From NCBI GenBank assembly GCA_965115825.1, contig OZ220464.1, forward strand, positions 2,356,001 to 2,420,000: a DNA stretch of 64,000 nt, written 5' to 3'. The notes under the pieces are model-generated. The model was not told the DNA's origin. It was given only the letters and a program-made list of their open reading frames with translations, and did no database searches. Shown piece after piece: positions 49,995 to 58,613 of the stretch. Numbering within the stretch: position 1 is the stretch's first letter; every line of letters begins with the position of its first letter. The translations under genes and the position numbers were made by a program. This stretch comes from Bin87 sp965115825 (GTDB taxonomy: Bacteria; Chloroflexota; Dehalococcoidia; Lucifugimonadales; UBA3495).

Positions 49995-50975
49995 ATGAAC
50001 GAGATACTCAAGCGCAGGCCGCAGCGAGGCGGCCTCGTGACCTGGGCCATTCTGTCGGCCGCGGCTCTGCTGGTCACCACCCTGATGGCAGTGTCGGCAG
50101 CCTCCGCCCAGGCGCAGAGCGATACGCCCTCGTCGGACCCACCTACCTTGGCTCCTACGATCTATCGGCTCATCGACCTCCAAAAGCCCAATCGTAAGGC
50201 CTTTACCGTGGGCTGGAGTAAGATCGACGACCCTTCTGTCACCGGCCATGAGATACAAACCCGCCCCAGCGGCGGTTCATGGAAGCCTGCAAGATGGCTC
50301 GGTCCCAAAGTACAGTTTTTTGCATATCAAATTCTGACGCCCCGCAACGCGGATCACGAATTTCGTGTCCGGGCCCTTAACGAAAATGGCCCCGGCCCCT
50401 GGTCAGCCGTCGCAAGCACAGCAAAGCCGCCGACATTTACACCGGGATCCTCGCTGGAAGTTGAAAGGACAACCCCGGAACCCCCGGAAGGGGAGAATAC
50501 CGGACAGCAGCGCGGTAGCATTTACGTAGAAATCCTCAAAGACAACACGGTGTACGGCAACTCCAACGGACTGACGTCGACTTTCAATGTCGCCGAAGGC
50601 AGCTCCGGAATGCACATGGTCCCAATCCAGGTCAGGCTTACCGGCAGCCCTAGCGCAGCGGTGAACGTTCGGCTCAAGTTCCACAAGCCGAACGACACCG
50701 AAGTACAGGGACGGAAAAGGGCCGGCCCCAACCGGGACTTCCACTTCATGTACAAGACGCTGACCTGGGCCGCCAACGCCAGCGGCGACGACCTCACCAA
50801 AACAATCAACCTCCAGATTGTCGGCGACACCAGGGAAGAAAACGATGAAACCGTCAAACTGGTGGTAAAGGAAATCGACGGAACCCCGCTTTCCTCCGAC
50901 AGCAACGTCAAGATTTCCCGTAACGGCAGGCAACAAATCATCAAAGTCGTTATCGACGACGACGACGGCGGCTGA
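49995..50975 (+). CDS. Secreted protein with fibronectin-III and Calx-beta-like domains
   Basis: A 326-residue protein. Residues 1-41 are a signal peptide ending ASAQAQS. A fibronectin-III domain spans about 48-145 (DPSVTGHEIQTRPSGGSW, then DHEFRVRALNENGPGPWS). A Calx-beta-like domain covers about 185-320 (TFNVAEGSSGMHMVPIQVRL, then DTREENDETVKLVVKEIDG). The acidic end VVIDDDDGG is typical of Calx-beta. GGAAGGTGAAAG precedes the ATG. Likely a surface, Ca-binding adhesin-type protein. A terminator follows. Confidence 0.82.
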   Translation: MNEILKRRPQRGGLVTWAILSAAALLVTTLMAVSAASAQAQSDTPSSDPPTLAPTIYRLIDLQKPNRKAFTVGWSKIDDPSVTGHEIQTRPSGGSWKPARWLGPKVQFFAYQILTPRNADHEFRVRALNENGPGPWSAVASTAKPPTFTPGSSLEVERTTPEPPEGENTGQQRGSIYVEILKDNTVYGNSNGLTSTFNVAEGSSGMHMVPIQVRLTGSPSAAVNVRLKFHKPNDTEVQGRKRAGPNRDFHFMYKTLTWAANASGDDLTKTINLQIVGDTREENDETVKLVVKEIDGTPLSSDSNVKISRNGRQQIIKVVIDDDDGG

Positions 50976-51003
50976 TCCCATAGCCTGCCGGCAGATACCC
51001 CCA

Positions 51004-51039
51004 ACGACGGGAGCAGACTTTCAGGTCTGCTCCCGTCGT
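51004..51039. terminator. Hairpin terminator after the Calx-beta gene
   Basis: ACGACGGGAGCAGAC and GTCTGCTCCCGTCGT form a perfect 15-bp stem with a 6-nt loop, 29 nt past the stop, followed by ATTTC. Confidence 0.75.
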
Positions 51040-51158
51040 ATTTCACCCCAACCTCCCTACCATTGTTGCCTTGAACCCGTTGCAGCCACCCCTGTTTTAT
51101 TGCCGTACCCTGCCTCACACACACACAAATAGTGGAATGAACGGAAGCCCAAGAAAAG

Positions 51159-51329
51159 GTAGATCACACCGAGGTCGTCAACCCCACGAAAACGACCAAT
51201 ACCACTGCAACCGTCACCGGCCTGACGGCGGGAACCCGGTACGCAGTGCTGGTCTGGTCCCGTTCCAAACAGAATTGCAGCATCTGGTCACAATCCCGTA
51301 GGAAGATTTGGACTCAGCCCGGCGGGTAA
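51159..51329 (+). pseudogene. Fibronectin-III domain remnant
   Basis: Fifty-six codons read VDHTEVVNPTKTTNTTATVT, then GLTAGTRYAVLVWSRSKQ, and end at TAA. This is the second half of an FnIII domain (the GL-x-x-G-T-x-Y signature). No start codon or signal is present; an in-frame stop lies just upstream at 51138. It is likely the tail of an earlier surface-protein gene left after recombination. Confidence 0.7.
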
Positions 51330-51591
51330 AAGCCCATTAGGGCGCCCCTGCCTGAACGACGGCGCTAGTAGGTCTTCGTGCCGGTTCTCGCTGATGACTA
51401 CGCTTCCCCTGCCTGACCGAGGGTCTGGTCTCATATCCCTCCCTCCATAATTGCGATTGCTCGCGTCATCACACAGAACCGTAGCCGCACGACGCCGGCG
51501 ATTGCGCGGGGCAGTTGATAAGCGTATCATTGTATGCGTCTATTGCTTGACTGTCCCCTGCCGCCACTGCAATCACGGACCTGCGATTACC
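51330..51591. other. gcvT leader with direct repeat B
   Basis: CCCCTGCCTGA occurs twice (near 51345 and 51410) and direct repeat B occupies 51498-51554. I see no glycine-riboswitch core. Confidence 0.4.
51498..51554 (+). repeat. Direct repeat B flanking the Calx-beta gene
   Basis: Shorter copy of repeat A in the same orientation, 1.76 kb away and 37 nt before gcvT. Confidence 0.8.
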
Positions 51592-52749
51592 ATGCCCAGC
51601 GATACCGCCGTTGCCGAGAATCTCCGCACCGCGCTTTACGATACTCACGTTGACCTCGGGGCCCGCATGACCCCGTTCGGCGGGTGGGATATGCCGGTGC
51701 AGTATCAGGGCGTCATCGCCGAGGTGGAGGCGGTGCGACGCGCCGCCGGCATTTTCGACGTTTCCCACATGGGGCGGCTGCACATCGGCGGGCCCAACGC
51801 GCCGGGGCTGCTGGACATCCTCCTCACGGGTTCGGCCTCCGGGCTGCGGATTGGGCGCGCGCGCTACTGCTTCATCTGTAACGAGCGGGGCGGCGTGATT
51901 GACGACACCATCTTTTACCGTCTGTCCGAGGACGAGTTTCTGCTGATCCCCAACGCGGGCAACCGTCCGACGGTCGCCTTGTGGTTTGACCGTCAGCTGG
52001 CGCATCACTACGACGGGCGCGGCGTGCAGATTACGGACCGGACGATGGCCACGGGCCTGATTGCGGTGCAGGGCCCGGCCGCCGCCGGCATCGTGGACGC
52101 GCTTTGTGAGGACTTCACCTCCGGCGCGCGGCTGGCGCGCAACCCCGGCCGCAGTCCGCAGCCGTCGCTGCTGCGCCCTTACACCTGGGGCCGCAGTCAC
52201 ATTGACGGCCGGCGCGTTTTCATCGGGCGCACCGGATACACCGGAGAGGACGGTTTTGAGCTGGCTATGGGCGCATCCGACGCCGCGGCAATCTGGCAAA
52301 AGCTGGCCGACGCCGGCGCGGCTCCCTGCGGCCTGGGCGCGCGGGACGTGCTGCGGCTGGAAGCGGGGCTACCGCTGCACGGGCACGAGCTGACGGAAGA
52401 CACCACCCCGATTGAGGCCGGGTTGGGCCGGTTCGTCCGGCGCGACGGCAGTTTCAACGGAGCCGACGTGCTTGACCACCAGCGGGTCTATGGCGCGGCG
52501 CGGCGTCTGGTCGGGTTGACCATGCCGGGCCGCAGCGCCCCCCGGGCCGGCTACGACGTGCTGGCCGACGGCCTATCAGTGGGGACGGTAAGCAGCGGCA
52601 GCTACTCCCCAACCCTGCAACAGTGTATCGCGATGGCCTTCGTTGACGCCGAACATTCGGCTCCGGGAATGACTCTGCAAGTGGACATCCGGGGCCGTAT
52701 GGCGGACGTCGCTACGGTGGAGCTTCCTTTTTACCGTCGCGCGGGGTGA
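51592..52749 (+). CDS. gcvT: Aminomethyltransferase (glycine cleavage T protein)
   Basis: A 385-residue T protein that moves the one-carbon unit from GcvH to tetrahydrofolate and releases ammonia. It has TPFGGWDMPVQYQGVIAEVE, GIFDVSHMGRL, the catalytic-region GRTGYTGEDGFEL, and LRLEAGLPLHGHEL. The ATG at 51592 begins at the family N-terminus; the frame is open 141 nt upstream, but through repeat B. It is followed by gcvH, with gcvPA/PB on the opposite strand 4 kb away. Confidence 0.95.
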   Translation: MPSDTAVAENLRTALYDTHVDLGARMTPFGGWDMPVQYQGVIAEVEAVRRAAGIFDVSHMGRLHIGGPNAPGLLDILLTGSASGLRIGRARYCFICNERGGVIDDTIFYRLSEDEFLLIPNAGNRPTVALWFDRQLAHHYDGRGVQITDRTMATGLIAVQGPAAAGIVDALCEDFTSGARLARNPGRSPQPSLLRPYTWGRSHIDGRRVFIGRTGYTGEDGFELAMGASDAAAIWQKLADAGAAPCGLGARDVLRLEAGLPLHGHELTEDTTPIEAGLGRFVRRDGSFNGADVLDHQRVYGAARRLVGLTMPGRSAPRAGYDVLADGLSVGTVSSGSYSPTLQQCIAMAFVDAEHSAPGMTLQVDIRGRMADVATVELPFYRRAG

Positions 52750-52855
52750 AGTTGCGGTTCCCCACCTGCGCGGGAATGAGCGCATGACGGCGCAAACTGG
52801 CAGAAGCGATATTGTAAATCAGCCAACCGGCAAAGCGAATGGAGGTACGGACGAG

Positions 52856-53245
52856 GTGAATCCCGAAGACCGCAAATATACGCGGGAGCACGAATGGCTG
52901 CTCCTGGAAGACTCCTCCGACGGCACGGCGCTGGTGGGTATTACCCATTACGCCCAGGATCAGTTGGGCGATGTAGTGTACGTGGAGCTGCCGTCGGTGG
53001 GCGACGGCGTGGGTTATCTGGCCAAGATGGGGGAAATCGAGTCCGTCAAGGCCGTATCCGACCTGTATTCTCCAATCAGCGGCCAGGTGGCCGAGGTCAA
53101 TGTCCGCTTGGCGCAGGAGCCGGAACTGGTGAACAACGACCCCTTCGGAGACGGGTGGATGCTGCGGGTCAGCATAGCCGACCCGTCGGAGCTGGACAAA
53201 CTGCTGGATGCCGCGGCCTACGACCGGTACATTGGGCAACTGTAG
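52856..53245 (+). CDS. gcvH: Glycine cleavage H protein
   Basis: A 129-residue lipoyl carrier. It has KYTREHEWLLLE, GITHYAQDQLGDVVYVELPS, and lipoyl Lys65 in GEIESVKAVSDLYSPISG. The GTG at 52856 is chosen because GGAGG lies 10 nt upstream and this gives the normal family length; the frame is open from 52784. It follows gcvT by about 105 nt. Confidence 0.94.
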   Translation: MNPEDRKYTREHEWLLLEDSSDGTALVGITHYAQDQLGDVVYVELPSVGDGVGYLAKMGEIESVKAVSDLYSPISGQVAEVNVRLAQEPELVNNDPFGDGWMLRVSIADPSELDKLLDAAAYDRYIGQL

Positions 53246-53264
53246 CCGCCGATGCCGCTGGCCG

Positions 53265-54398
53265 CTACCATTTTTGTATGACGGGCAGGACTTCTTTGCC
53301 GAATAGTCCGATGTTCTTCATAGTGGCTTCGTGTCCCATGCGGGATTCCTGGCCGTAGAAGACGAGATGCTCCATTCCCAGGCGCCGGTGCAGGTATTCC
53401 AGCTTTTCCAGCACAGTGTCGGGCGTGCCGCAAACGATGTGGTAGTTTTCCTTGAGTTCCTCAAAAGTCTGCTGGTTCAGCGGCTTTAGGCCGGTGCGTC
53501 GGGCAGCAATGGCCGAGCCGGCGGCGGAGCGGTAGCCGACGGGCGCCATATACTCGCGGGGCCCGCGCAAAGTAGGCCCCATGCGCCAGATGAAGTGTTT
53601 CGCCTGCTCGTCAGCCTCCTCCTGCGTATCGCCTACGTAGCAGCAGAGGAGGTAGCCGAAGTTGTCGGGAACGGCCTCGCGCCCGGCGGCGTTGGCGGCC
53701 TGGGCGTACATCCCGAAAAGCTCTTCGGTTACGTCCAAGTCGGTGAGGAAGGCCACGTAGGTGTAGCCGTGCTGCCCGGACCACTCAGCGGTTTCGGGCG
53801 ATGAGGTGCCCGGCACCCAGATGGGCGGGTGCGGCTGCTGAATGGGAACCATCCAGGGATTCACCACGCGGAAGTTGTAGTGCTTGCCTTCCCAGCGGAA
53901 CGGGCCGGGCGTCGTCCAGGCTTTGATGACCAGATCGTGGCACTCCTCAAAGCGCTCGCGGTTGGCTACGGGATTGTTGTTGGTGGAAACGGTTTCCACT
54001 CCGGTGCCCCGAACGAAGCCGGAGATGAGGCGGCCGCCGGATATCACGTCAATCATGGCCAGCTCTTCGGCCAGGCGGATGGGATTGTCGTGAATGGGGA
54101 GGATGTTGCCCAGCAGCAGGATTTTGGCCTGATGCGTGATGCGGGCCAGGACGGCGGCGGACAAATTCGTAGCCGCATTCATGCAGGACGGCGTGTTGTG
54201 ATGCTCGTTGAGCATGATGCCGTCGAAGCCAAGCTCGTCGGCGTACACGCATTCATCGAAGTACCGCTTGAAAAGACCGTTGGCGGTGTTGGGGTTGAAC
54301 CAGGTATTGGGGAAAGTGAGCCGGAGGGACGGGTACTTGTCGCCCTCCTCGTCGGGGTATTCGTGGTAGGGAAACTCGGAGAAGTAATAGGTTTTCAC
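53265..54398 (-). CDS. LLM-class (luciferase-like) flavin-dependent monooxygenase
   Basis: A 377-residue bacterial-luciferase-fold protein: FDGIMLNEHHNTPSCMNAAT near 75-95, ILLLGNILPIHDNPIRLAEE, and DVISGGRLISGFVRGTGVET (the G-R-x-x-x-G-x-x-R/G phosphate-binding region). It uses reduced FMN or F420. Multiple LLM paralogues are typical of SAR202 Chloroflexota, where a role in oxidising recalcitrant organics has been proposed. It is convergent with gcvH (19-nt gap). A second paralogue is at 60993. Confidence 0.9.
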   Translation of the reverse strand: MKTYYFSEFPYHEYPDEEGDKYPSLRLTFPNTWFNPNTANGLFKRYFDECVYADELGFDGIMLNEHHNTPSCMNAATNLSAAVLARITHQAKILLLGNILPIHDNPIRLAEELAMIDVISGGRLISGFVRGTGVETVSTNNNPVANRERFEECHDLVIKAWTTPGPFRWEGKHYNFRVVNPWMVPIQQPHPPIWVPGTSSPETAEWSGQHGYTYVAFLTDLDVTEELFGMYAQAANAAGREAVPDNFGYLLCCYVGDTQEEADEQAKHFIWRMGPTLRGPREYMAPVGYRSAAGSAIAARRTGLKPLNQQTFEELKENYHIVCGTPDTVLEKLEYLHRRLGMEHLVFYGQESRMGHEATMKNIGLFGKEVLPVIQKW

Positions 54399-54518
54399 GG
54401 GTTGATGCCCTCCGGCGTTTTGGGTAGCGCGTTGCGTCGGCTATGATAACATGGGAAGGGTTAAGAAAAAGACGCATCGTGCGTTCTGCCGCAACGCACA
54501 GCGAAGGCGAGTTCATTC

Positions 54519-55652
54519 ATGACTACCATAAATACCATCGAAGACTTGGTCCGGATCCTGGACGAACGTCCCGAGTGGCTGGAATCCGTGCGAGCGCGGC
54601 TGCTGACCCGAGAACTCCTGGAACTGCCTCAAGTGGTAGCTAACCTGACGCAGCGAATGGACGACCTGACGCAGCGCTTGGACACCCTGACCCAACGGGT
54701 GGATGACCTAACACAACGTGTGGACACCCTGACGCAGCGAATGGACGACCTGACGCAGCGGGTGGACGACCTAACACAACGGGTGGACGACCTGACGCAG
54801 CGGGTGGACGACCTCACACAGCGGGTGGCTGACCTAACACAGCGGGTGGCTGACCTGACGCAGCGGGTGGACGACCTCACCCAGCGGGTGGCTGACCTGA
54901 CGCAGCGGGTGGACACCCTGACGCAGCGGGTGGACGACCTCACCCAGCGGGTGGCTGACCTGACGCAGCGGGTGGACACCCTGACACAACGGGTGGACGA
55001 CCTCACCCAGCAGGTGGCTGACCTGACGCAGCGGATGGACACCTTGACACAACGGGTGGATGACCTCACCCAGCAGGTGGCTGACCTAACGCAGCGGATG
55101 GACACCCTGACACAACGGGTGGACGACCTAACACAGCGGATGGACGCCTTGACGCAGCAGGTGAGCATCTTGGTCCAGCGTATGGACGCAATGGTGCAAC
55201 GGCAAGACCGGATGCAGGATGACCTCGGTTGGATAAAGGGCAGGATCATTTACGACATCGTGCGCAACGACGCCGCCCTGATTGCCGGCAACATGGGCTT
55301 TGTGTGGGAGAAATCTCTGACGCCGGCGGACTTGCGGAAGTTGATGGAAAATCACGATGTTTCCGACCTCCCCCGGGGCACAGTGCGCAGTTTCCATCGC
55401 GCCGACCTGGTGATGCAGGTTGCCGATGTGGAAGGCAATCCGCATTACATCACCGTGGAAGCGTCCTTCACCGTGAACGGACGGGATTCCCGCCGGGCCT
55501 TGCGCAACGCGGATCTGATGACCCGCTTCACCGGGCAGCCGGCAATGGGAGCGGTCGCCGGAGTACGGTACGATTGGGAATTGAAAGACCCAATTGGGCT
55601 CGAAGAATTGTACTGGTACGAAATCCCGTCGGAGGATTTGGAAGCGGAATAA
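54519..55652 (+). CDS. Heptad-repeat coiled-coil protein with nuclease-like C-terminal domain
   Basis: A 377-residue protein. Residues 1-41 are a short helical head. Residues 42-230 are 27 heptads of the form (D/T)-L-T-Q-(R/Q)-(V/M)-(D/A), ending in two diverged ones (ILVQRMD, AMVQRQD), a near-perfect coiled coil or trimeric stalk. The C-terminal domain (231-377) contains FHRADLVMQVADVEGNPHYI, then TVEASFTVNG and RNADLMTR, a D-x(n)-E-x-S pattern as in PD-(D/E)XK-type domains; the nuclease call is tentative. The 21-bp DNA repeat allows length change by whole heptads without frameshift. Proteins with this layout occur in cyanobacteria and Chloroflexota. Confidence 0.8.
   Translation: MTTINTIEDLVRILDERPEWLESVRARLLTRELLELPQVVANLTQRMDDLTQRLDTLTQRVDDLTQRVDTLTQRMDDLTQRVDDLTQRVDDLTQRVDDLTQRVADLTQRVADLTQRVDDLTQRVADLTQRVDTLTQRVDDLTQRVADLTQRVDTLTQRVDDLTQQVADLTQRMDTLTQRVDDLTQQVADLTQRMDTLTQRVDDLTQRMDALTQQVSILVQRMDAMVQRQDRMQDDLGWIKGRIIYDIVRNDAALIAGNMGFVWEKSLTPADLRKLMENHDVSDLPRGTVRSFHRADLVMQVADVEGNPHYITVEASFTVNGRDSRRALRNADLMTRFTGQPAMGAVAGVRYDWELKDPIGLEELYWYEIPSEDLEAE
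54642..55208 (+). repeat. 21-bp minisatellite encoding heptads
   Basis: About 27 tandem units of a 21-bp core (CTGACGCAGCGGGTGGAC and variants), all in frame. Blocks such as the three-unit set DLTQRVD-DLTQRVA-DLTQRVD recur, showing recent block duplication. Confidence 0.92.
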
Positions 55653-55677
55653 CCGCCGCGCGCCGCGCCGTCATGGG

Positions 55678-57108
55678 CTACGCCCCCGCTGCCGGGTTGA
55701 TGGGGCAGCCGGCGCACATTGCCCCCCGGCTGCCGGGGATGCACTGGTGGCCGTCGTATGACCCGCCGCCGGCCTGATATTCTGCCGGTCGTTCCATGAT
55801 GCCGGACACCATTTCCGACTTGGACGGCGGCAAGGCCAGGCCGGCCGCTTCAGCGTCGCGCCGGTCTTTCGCTTCGTTGAACAGGTCCAGGCGAAGCTGC
55901 TTGCCGGAGGGCGGACGCTGGCCGGGGAAGACGACATAGGGCCAGGCGCGCTTGCGTACCACCCCCATGCTTTGCAAATCGCGCCAGCTGTCAATGCTGT
56001 GACGCCGGCGGTTTTCCAAAATGCGGCCGGCCGACACCGGGCCAATGCCGGGTATGCGGAGCAGCTGGTCTCTGCTTGCGGCGTTGAGGTCGACGGGAAA
56101 GGCATCCAGGTTTTCCATCGCAATGACGGTTTTGGGGTCCTGCTCCAGCGACAGAAAGCCGCCGCGGTCAAAGGCCAGGTCAATCTCCTCGTTGTCAAAA
56201 CGATAGACCCGGCGCAGCCAGTCCATCTGGTAAAGGCGATGCTCCCGGCCGGCGTGCACCGGCGGTTTCTCTTCCATAGGCGTATGCCGGGCCGGACGGA
56301 AGGGCGGATAATAGACGCGCTTCAGGTTCCAGTCGGTGTACATCTGGTCAACCCTGCGATAGATCTGGCGGTCGGACTCATCGGCGGCGCCGACAACGAA
56401 CTGAGTAGCCTGGCCAACGGCTCCGCCGCTGGTTTCCCGGGTCAGCTCATTAATCCAGGCCATAGGGTCAAGGATGTCTTTCTGCAAGTCCTTGTGAGGG
56501 CTGATGCGGCGCATCATGTCAGGCTCAGGGGTTTCGATGTTGACCGACAGGCGGCTGCCCAGACGGTGGGCGCGTTCCACCAGCTCCCGGGATGCGCCGG
56601 GCATCACCTTAAGATGGATATAACCCTTGAAGCCATGCTTTTTACGGATGATTTCCACGGTTTCCACCATCCGCTGAGTGGTTTTAGTGCCGTCGCCGGC
56701 GATGCCGGAGCTGAGAAACAGGCCGTCCACGGCCAGGCGCTGGCGCAGCTCTGCAAAAGTGTCGGCCAGTTCCTCGCGCTTGAAGGCGTAGCGCTTGCGG
56801 GGAACGTAGATACTGTTGGGGCAGTAAGCGCAGTCCATCTTGCAGAAGTCGGTGAACATTACGCGCATCAGGTTGATTTTCTTGCCGTTGGGCAGGCTGG
56901 CCTTATAGATGCCGGGAGCCGGGTTCTTGCCGGGGTCGGAATAGGCGACGCGATTGGCGCCGCTGCCAATGGAGCCGGCGGCGAACTTGCCGTTCAGGGA
57001 ATGTCCGCCGCTGTCGGCTTTGCCGGCCGTGAGAATGTCGTCGGAGGCGGCCATACCACCGAGGATTTGTAGTTTGTCGTAACGGTCGGGCGCGCGCTTG
57101 ATTAACAT
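55678..57108 (-). CDS. Putative DNA modification/repair radical SAM protein (TIGR03916-like)
   Basis: A 476-residue protein. The cluster motif is C89-x3-C93-x2-C96 (FCKMDCAYC). The preamble (YDKLQILGGMAASDDILTAG) and the post-barrel helix-hairpin-helix (LNAASRDQLLRIPGIGPVSA) match the family. The C-terminus holds CIPGSRGAMCAGC, perhaps a second metal site. The HhH suggests DNA binding; the reaction is not established. ATG at 57108 follows GGAGA; an in-frame start 36 nt upstream is less likely. It usually neighbours a TIGR03915 partner, which is not present here. Confidence 0.88.
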   Translation of the reverse strand: MLIKRAPDRYDKLQILGGMAASDDILTAGKADSGGHSLNGKFAAGSIGSGANRVAYSDPGKNPAPGIYKASLPNGKKINLMRVMFTDFCKMDCAYCPNSIYVPRKRYAFKREELADTFAELRQRLAVDGLFLSSGIAGDGTKTTQRMVETVEIIRKKHGFKGYIHLKVMPGASRELVERAHRLGSRLSVNIETPEPDMMRRISPHKDLQKDILDPMAWINELTRETSGGAVGQATQFVVGAADESDRQIYRRVDQMYTDWNLKRVYYPPFRPARHTPMEEKPPVHAGREHRLYQMDWLRRVYRFDNEEIDLAFDRGGFLSLEQDPKTVIAMENLDAFPVDLNAASRDQLLRIPGIGPVSAGRILENRRRHSIDSWRDLQSMGVVRKRAWPYVVFPGQRPPSGKQLRLDLFNEAKDRRDAEAAGLALPPSKSEMVSGIMERPAEYQAGGGSYDGHQCIPGSRGAMCAGCPINPAAGA

Positions 57109-57316
57109 AGGTCGGTCTCTCCTGGCCGGCGGTGTGTGGTTCAAATGCCGGCGATAGGAAACCTATGTTCACGCACCGGGGCAAAGCGCGTCAACCGGCT
57201 GCTGTCATCAGATCAGCCGAGCCCGGATCCACTCCGCGCACCAAGTACGCGGCGCCGTTCCGGCGCGGGAGAGTAGCAAGGCGGCGAGGAGAGGGATGAA
57301 ATGACGGGAAAGGACG

Positions 57317-58516
57317 CTAGGCCAACGACATTAGTCGGTGGCGGGCGTCGGGAGTCATCTCGTAACGGCGCGGCTTTTCACTTGCCAAAGTGACGCCATG
57401 CTGCTCCATGACGGGCCAGATATGATTGGCGAACCAGGCTCCGAACCGGGCTGCCGTACAAGATGCCGCCGTGTGTTCGGGCCATCCGGACTTGATGGCC
57501 GGCTGTGCCGCCGTTGCGCTGAACAGGTCTTCGGTGATAGCAGCGGCAATAGCGGCAGCCAGGCGCGCCGGGTCAGGCTCAGCGGAGGCGTCGCCCGGCG
57601 CCGACGGTTTGGGCTGCGCTTTGGCAACGCTGTCTTTGGCGGATTGTGTTATTTCATAGGTGCGGGGAGAGCTTCTGCGAGGCATCAGTACGCCGCGCTC
57701 CTCCAGGATGGGCCAAATCTCTCCAAACATGAACTTTCCAAATTCAGCCGTGTTGACAGCCGCTTGCTCGTGCTTGGGCCAACGCTCTCTGACAACTCCC
57801 TGGGCCGCGCCTGCTCTAAATGTACCAACCGGCAACTGACGAAGCAGCTCTTCGGCAATATCTTCGTTGCCAGGATTAGCCGCGTTCCGAGCGGCGCGTT
57901 GGCTCCGCGCCGGCGTCGTCTGCTTGCCCACTTCCGGCAGCGATTCAGCCTCCGGCAACTTGGCCGCCGGCCCCGGTTCCGGCGTATTGGCCGATAAATC
58001 CCAACGCAGGCCGGCGGGAATGAACCGCTCCATTTCGGGCGATAACCCGCCGGCGTCGGGCGACGTAATCCACAGGAACGGGGTCTGTTGCTGCCCGGAC
58101 GCTTGGGCCAGCTCTCTCACCTTTACGAACAGCGCGCCAAAGTCGCTGTCGTTGCTGAGTACGGCGACGGCGGAGGCCTGGCCGGTAACCAGGTCGGCAA
58201 CAGCGTCGGCGGTGATGGCCAGGTCGGCGGAGTTCTTCGCCTTATGGTTACTGAAATGCTGCACGCCCCGGACGCGCACCCGCAGGCCCGTGCAGGCCCC
58301 CTCGGCCCACATTTCCCACACCGCAACCTTGTCGGCGCGGACGTAGAGCGATAGGCTGCCCAAAGCCGGCCGGTCGCCCGGCCAGTTGGCTACGGCCAGG
58401 GAGATGGCATCCTGCGCGCGGTCAGAATCGCGCAAGTTTTCGTTGTCCACGTAGAGGGCGGCGCCTGGGGACGCAGAAGTGGGGCTGCTGCCGTTGGCGT
58501 TGGAGGCCATAATCAT
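57317..58516 (-). CDS. NYN-domain (PIN-like) protein with two C-terminal winged-helix repeats
   Basis: A 399-residue protein. The NYN nuclease-like domain (about 19-175) has metal-ligand candidates D24 (LYVDNENL), D98/D104 (NSADLAITADAV) and D123/D125 (VLSNDSDFGAL). A Pro/Ala linker leads to two related repeats (about 222-290 and 325-395) with P-x-H-x-x-(A)...FG-x-(F/W)-x-x-x-(I)-WP-(I/V)-x-E-x-x-G-V and a (T/R)-Y-E-(I/M)-T end, resembling LOTUS/OST-HTH-type winged helices. Such proteins process or sequester RNA. A hairpin (GCGCCG/CGGCGC at 57252-57266) lies downstream. Confidence 0.82.
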   Translation of the reverse strand: MIMASNANGSSPTSASPGAALYVDNENLRDSDRAQDAISLAVANWPGDRPALGSLSLYVRADKVAVWEMWAEGACTGLRVRVRGVQHFSNHKAKNSADLAITADAVADLVTGQASAVAVLSNDSDFGALFVKVRELAQASGQQQTPFLWITSPDAGGLSPEMERFIPAGLRWDLSANTPEPGPAAKLPEAESLPEVGKQTTPARSQRAARNAANPGNEDIAEELLRQLPVGTFRAGAAQGVVRERWPKHEQAAVNTAEFGKFMFGEIWPILEERGVLMPRRSSPRTYEITQSAKDSVAKAQPKPSAPGDASAEPDPARLAAAIAAAITEDLFSATAAQPAIKSGWPEHTAASCTAARFGAWFANHIWPVMEQHGVTLASEKPRRYEMTPDARHRLMSLA

Positions 58517-58613
58517 CTATCGCTGCTTACCGCGGCCGGCTCCGCTTGGCGCTCATTCCCTATCATACTCGCGCAAAGCCGGCGGCATTGCGCGCTAATG
58601 CGCTTCGGGATGG

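Noticed and set aside
49668..50258. A 196-codon minus-strand frame covering the Calx-beta gene start.
   Set aside because: It crosses direct repeat A and the ribosome-binding site and signal peptide of the real gene, and has no recognisable domain.
51330..51591. Glycine riboswitch before gcvT.
   Set aside because: I could not find the conserved aptamer core on either strand; only a duplicated CCCCTGCCTGA is visible.
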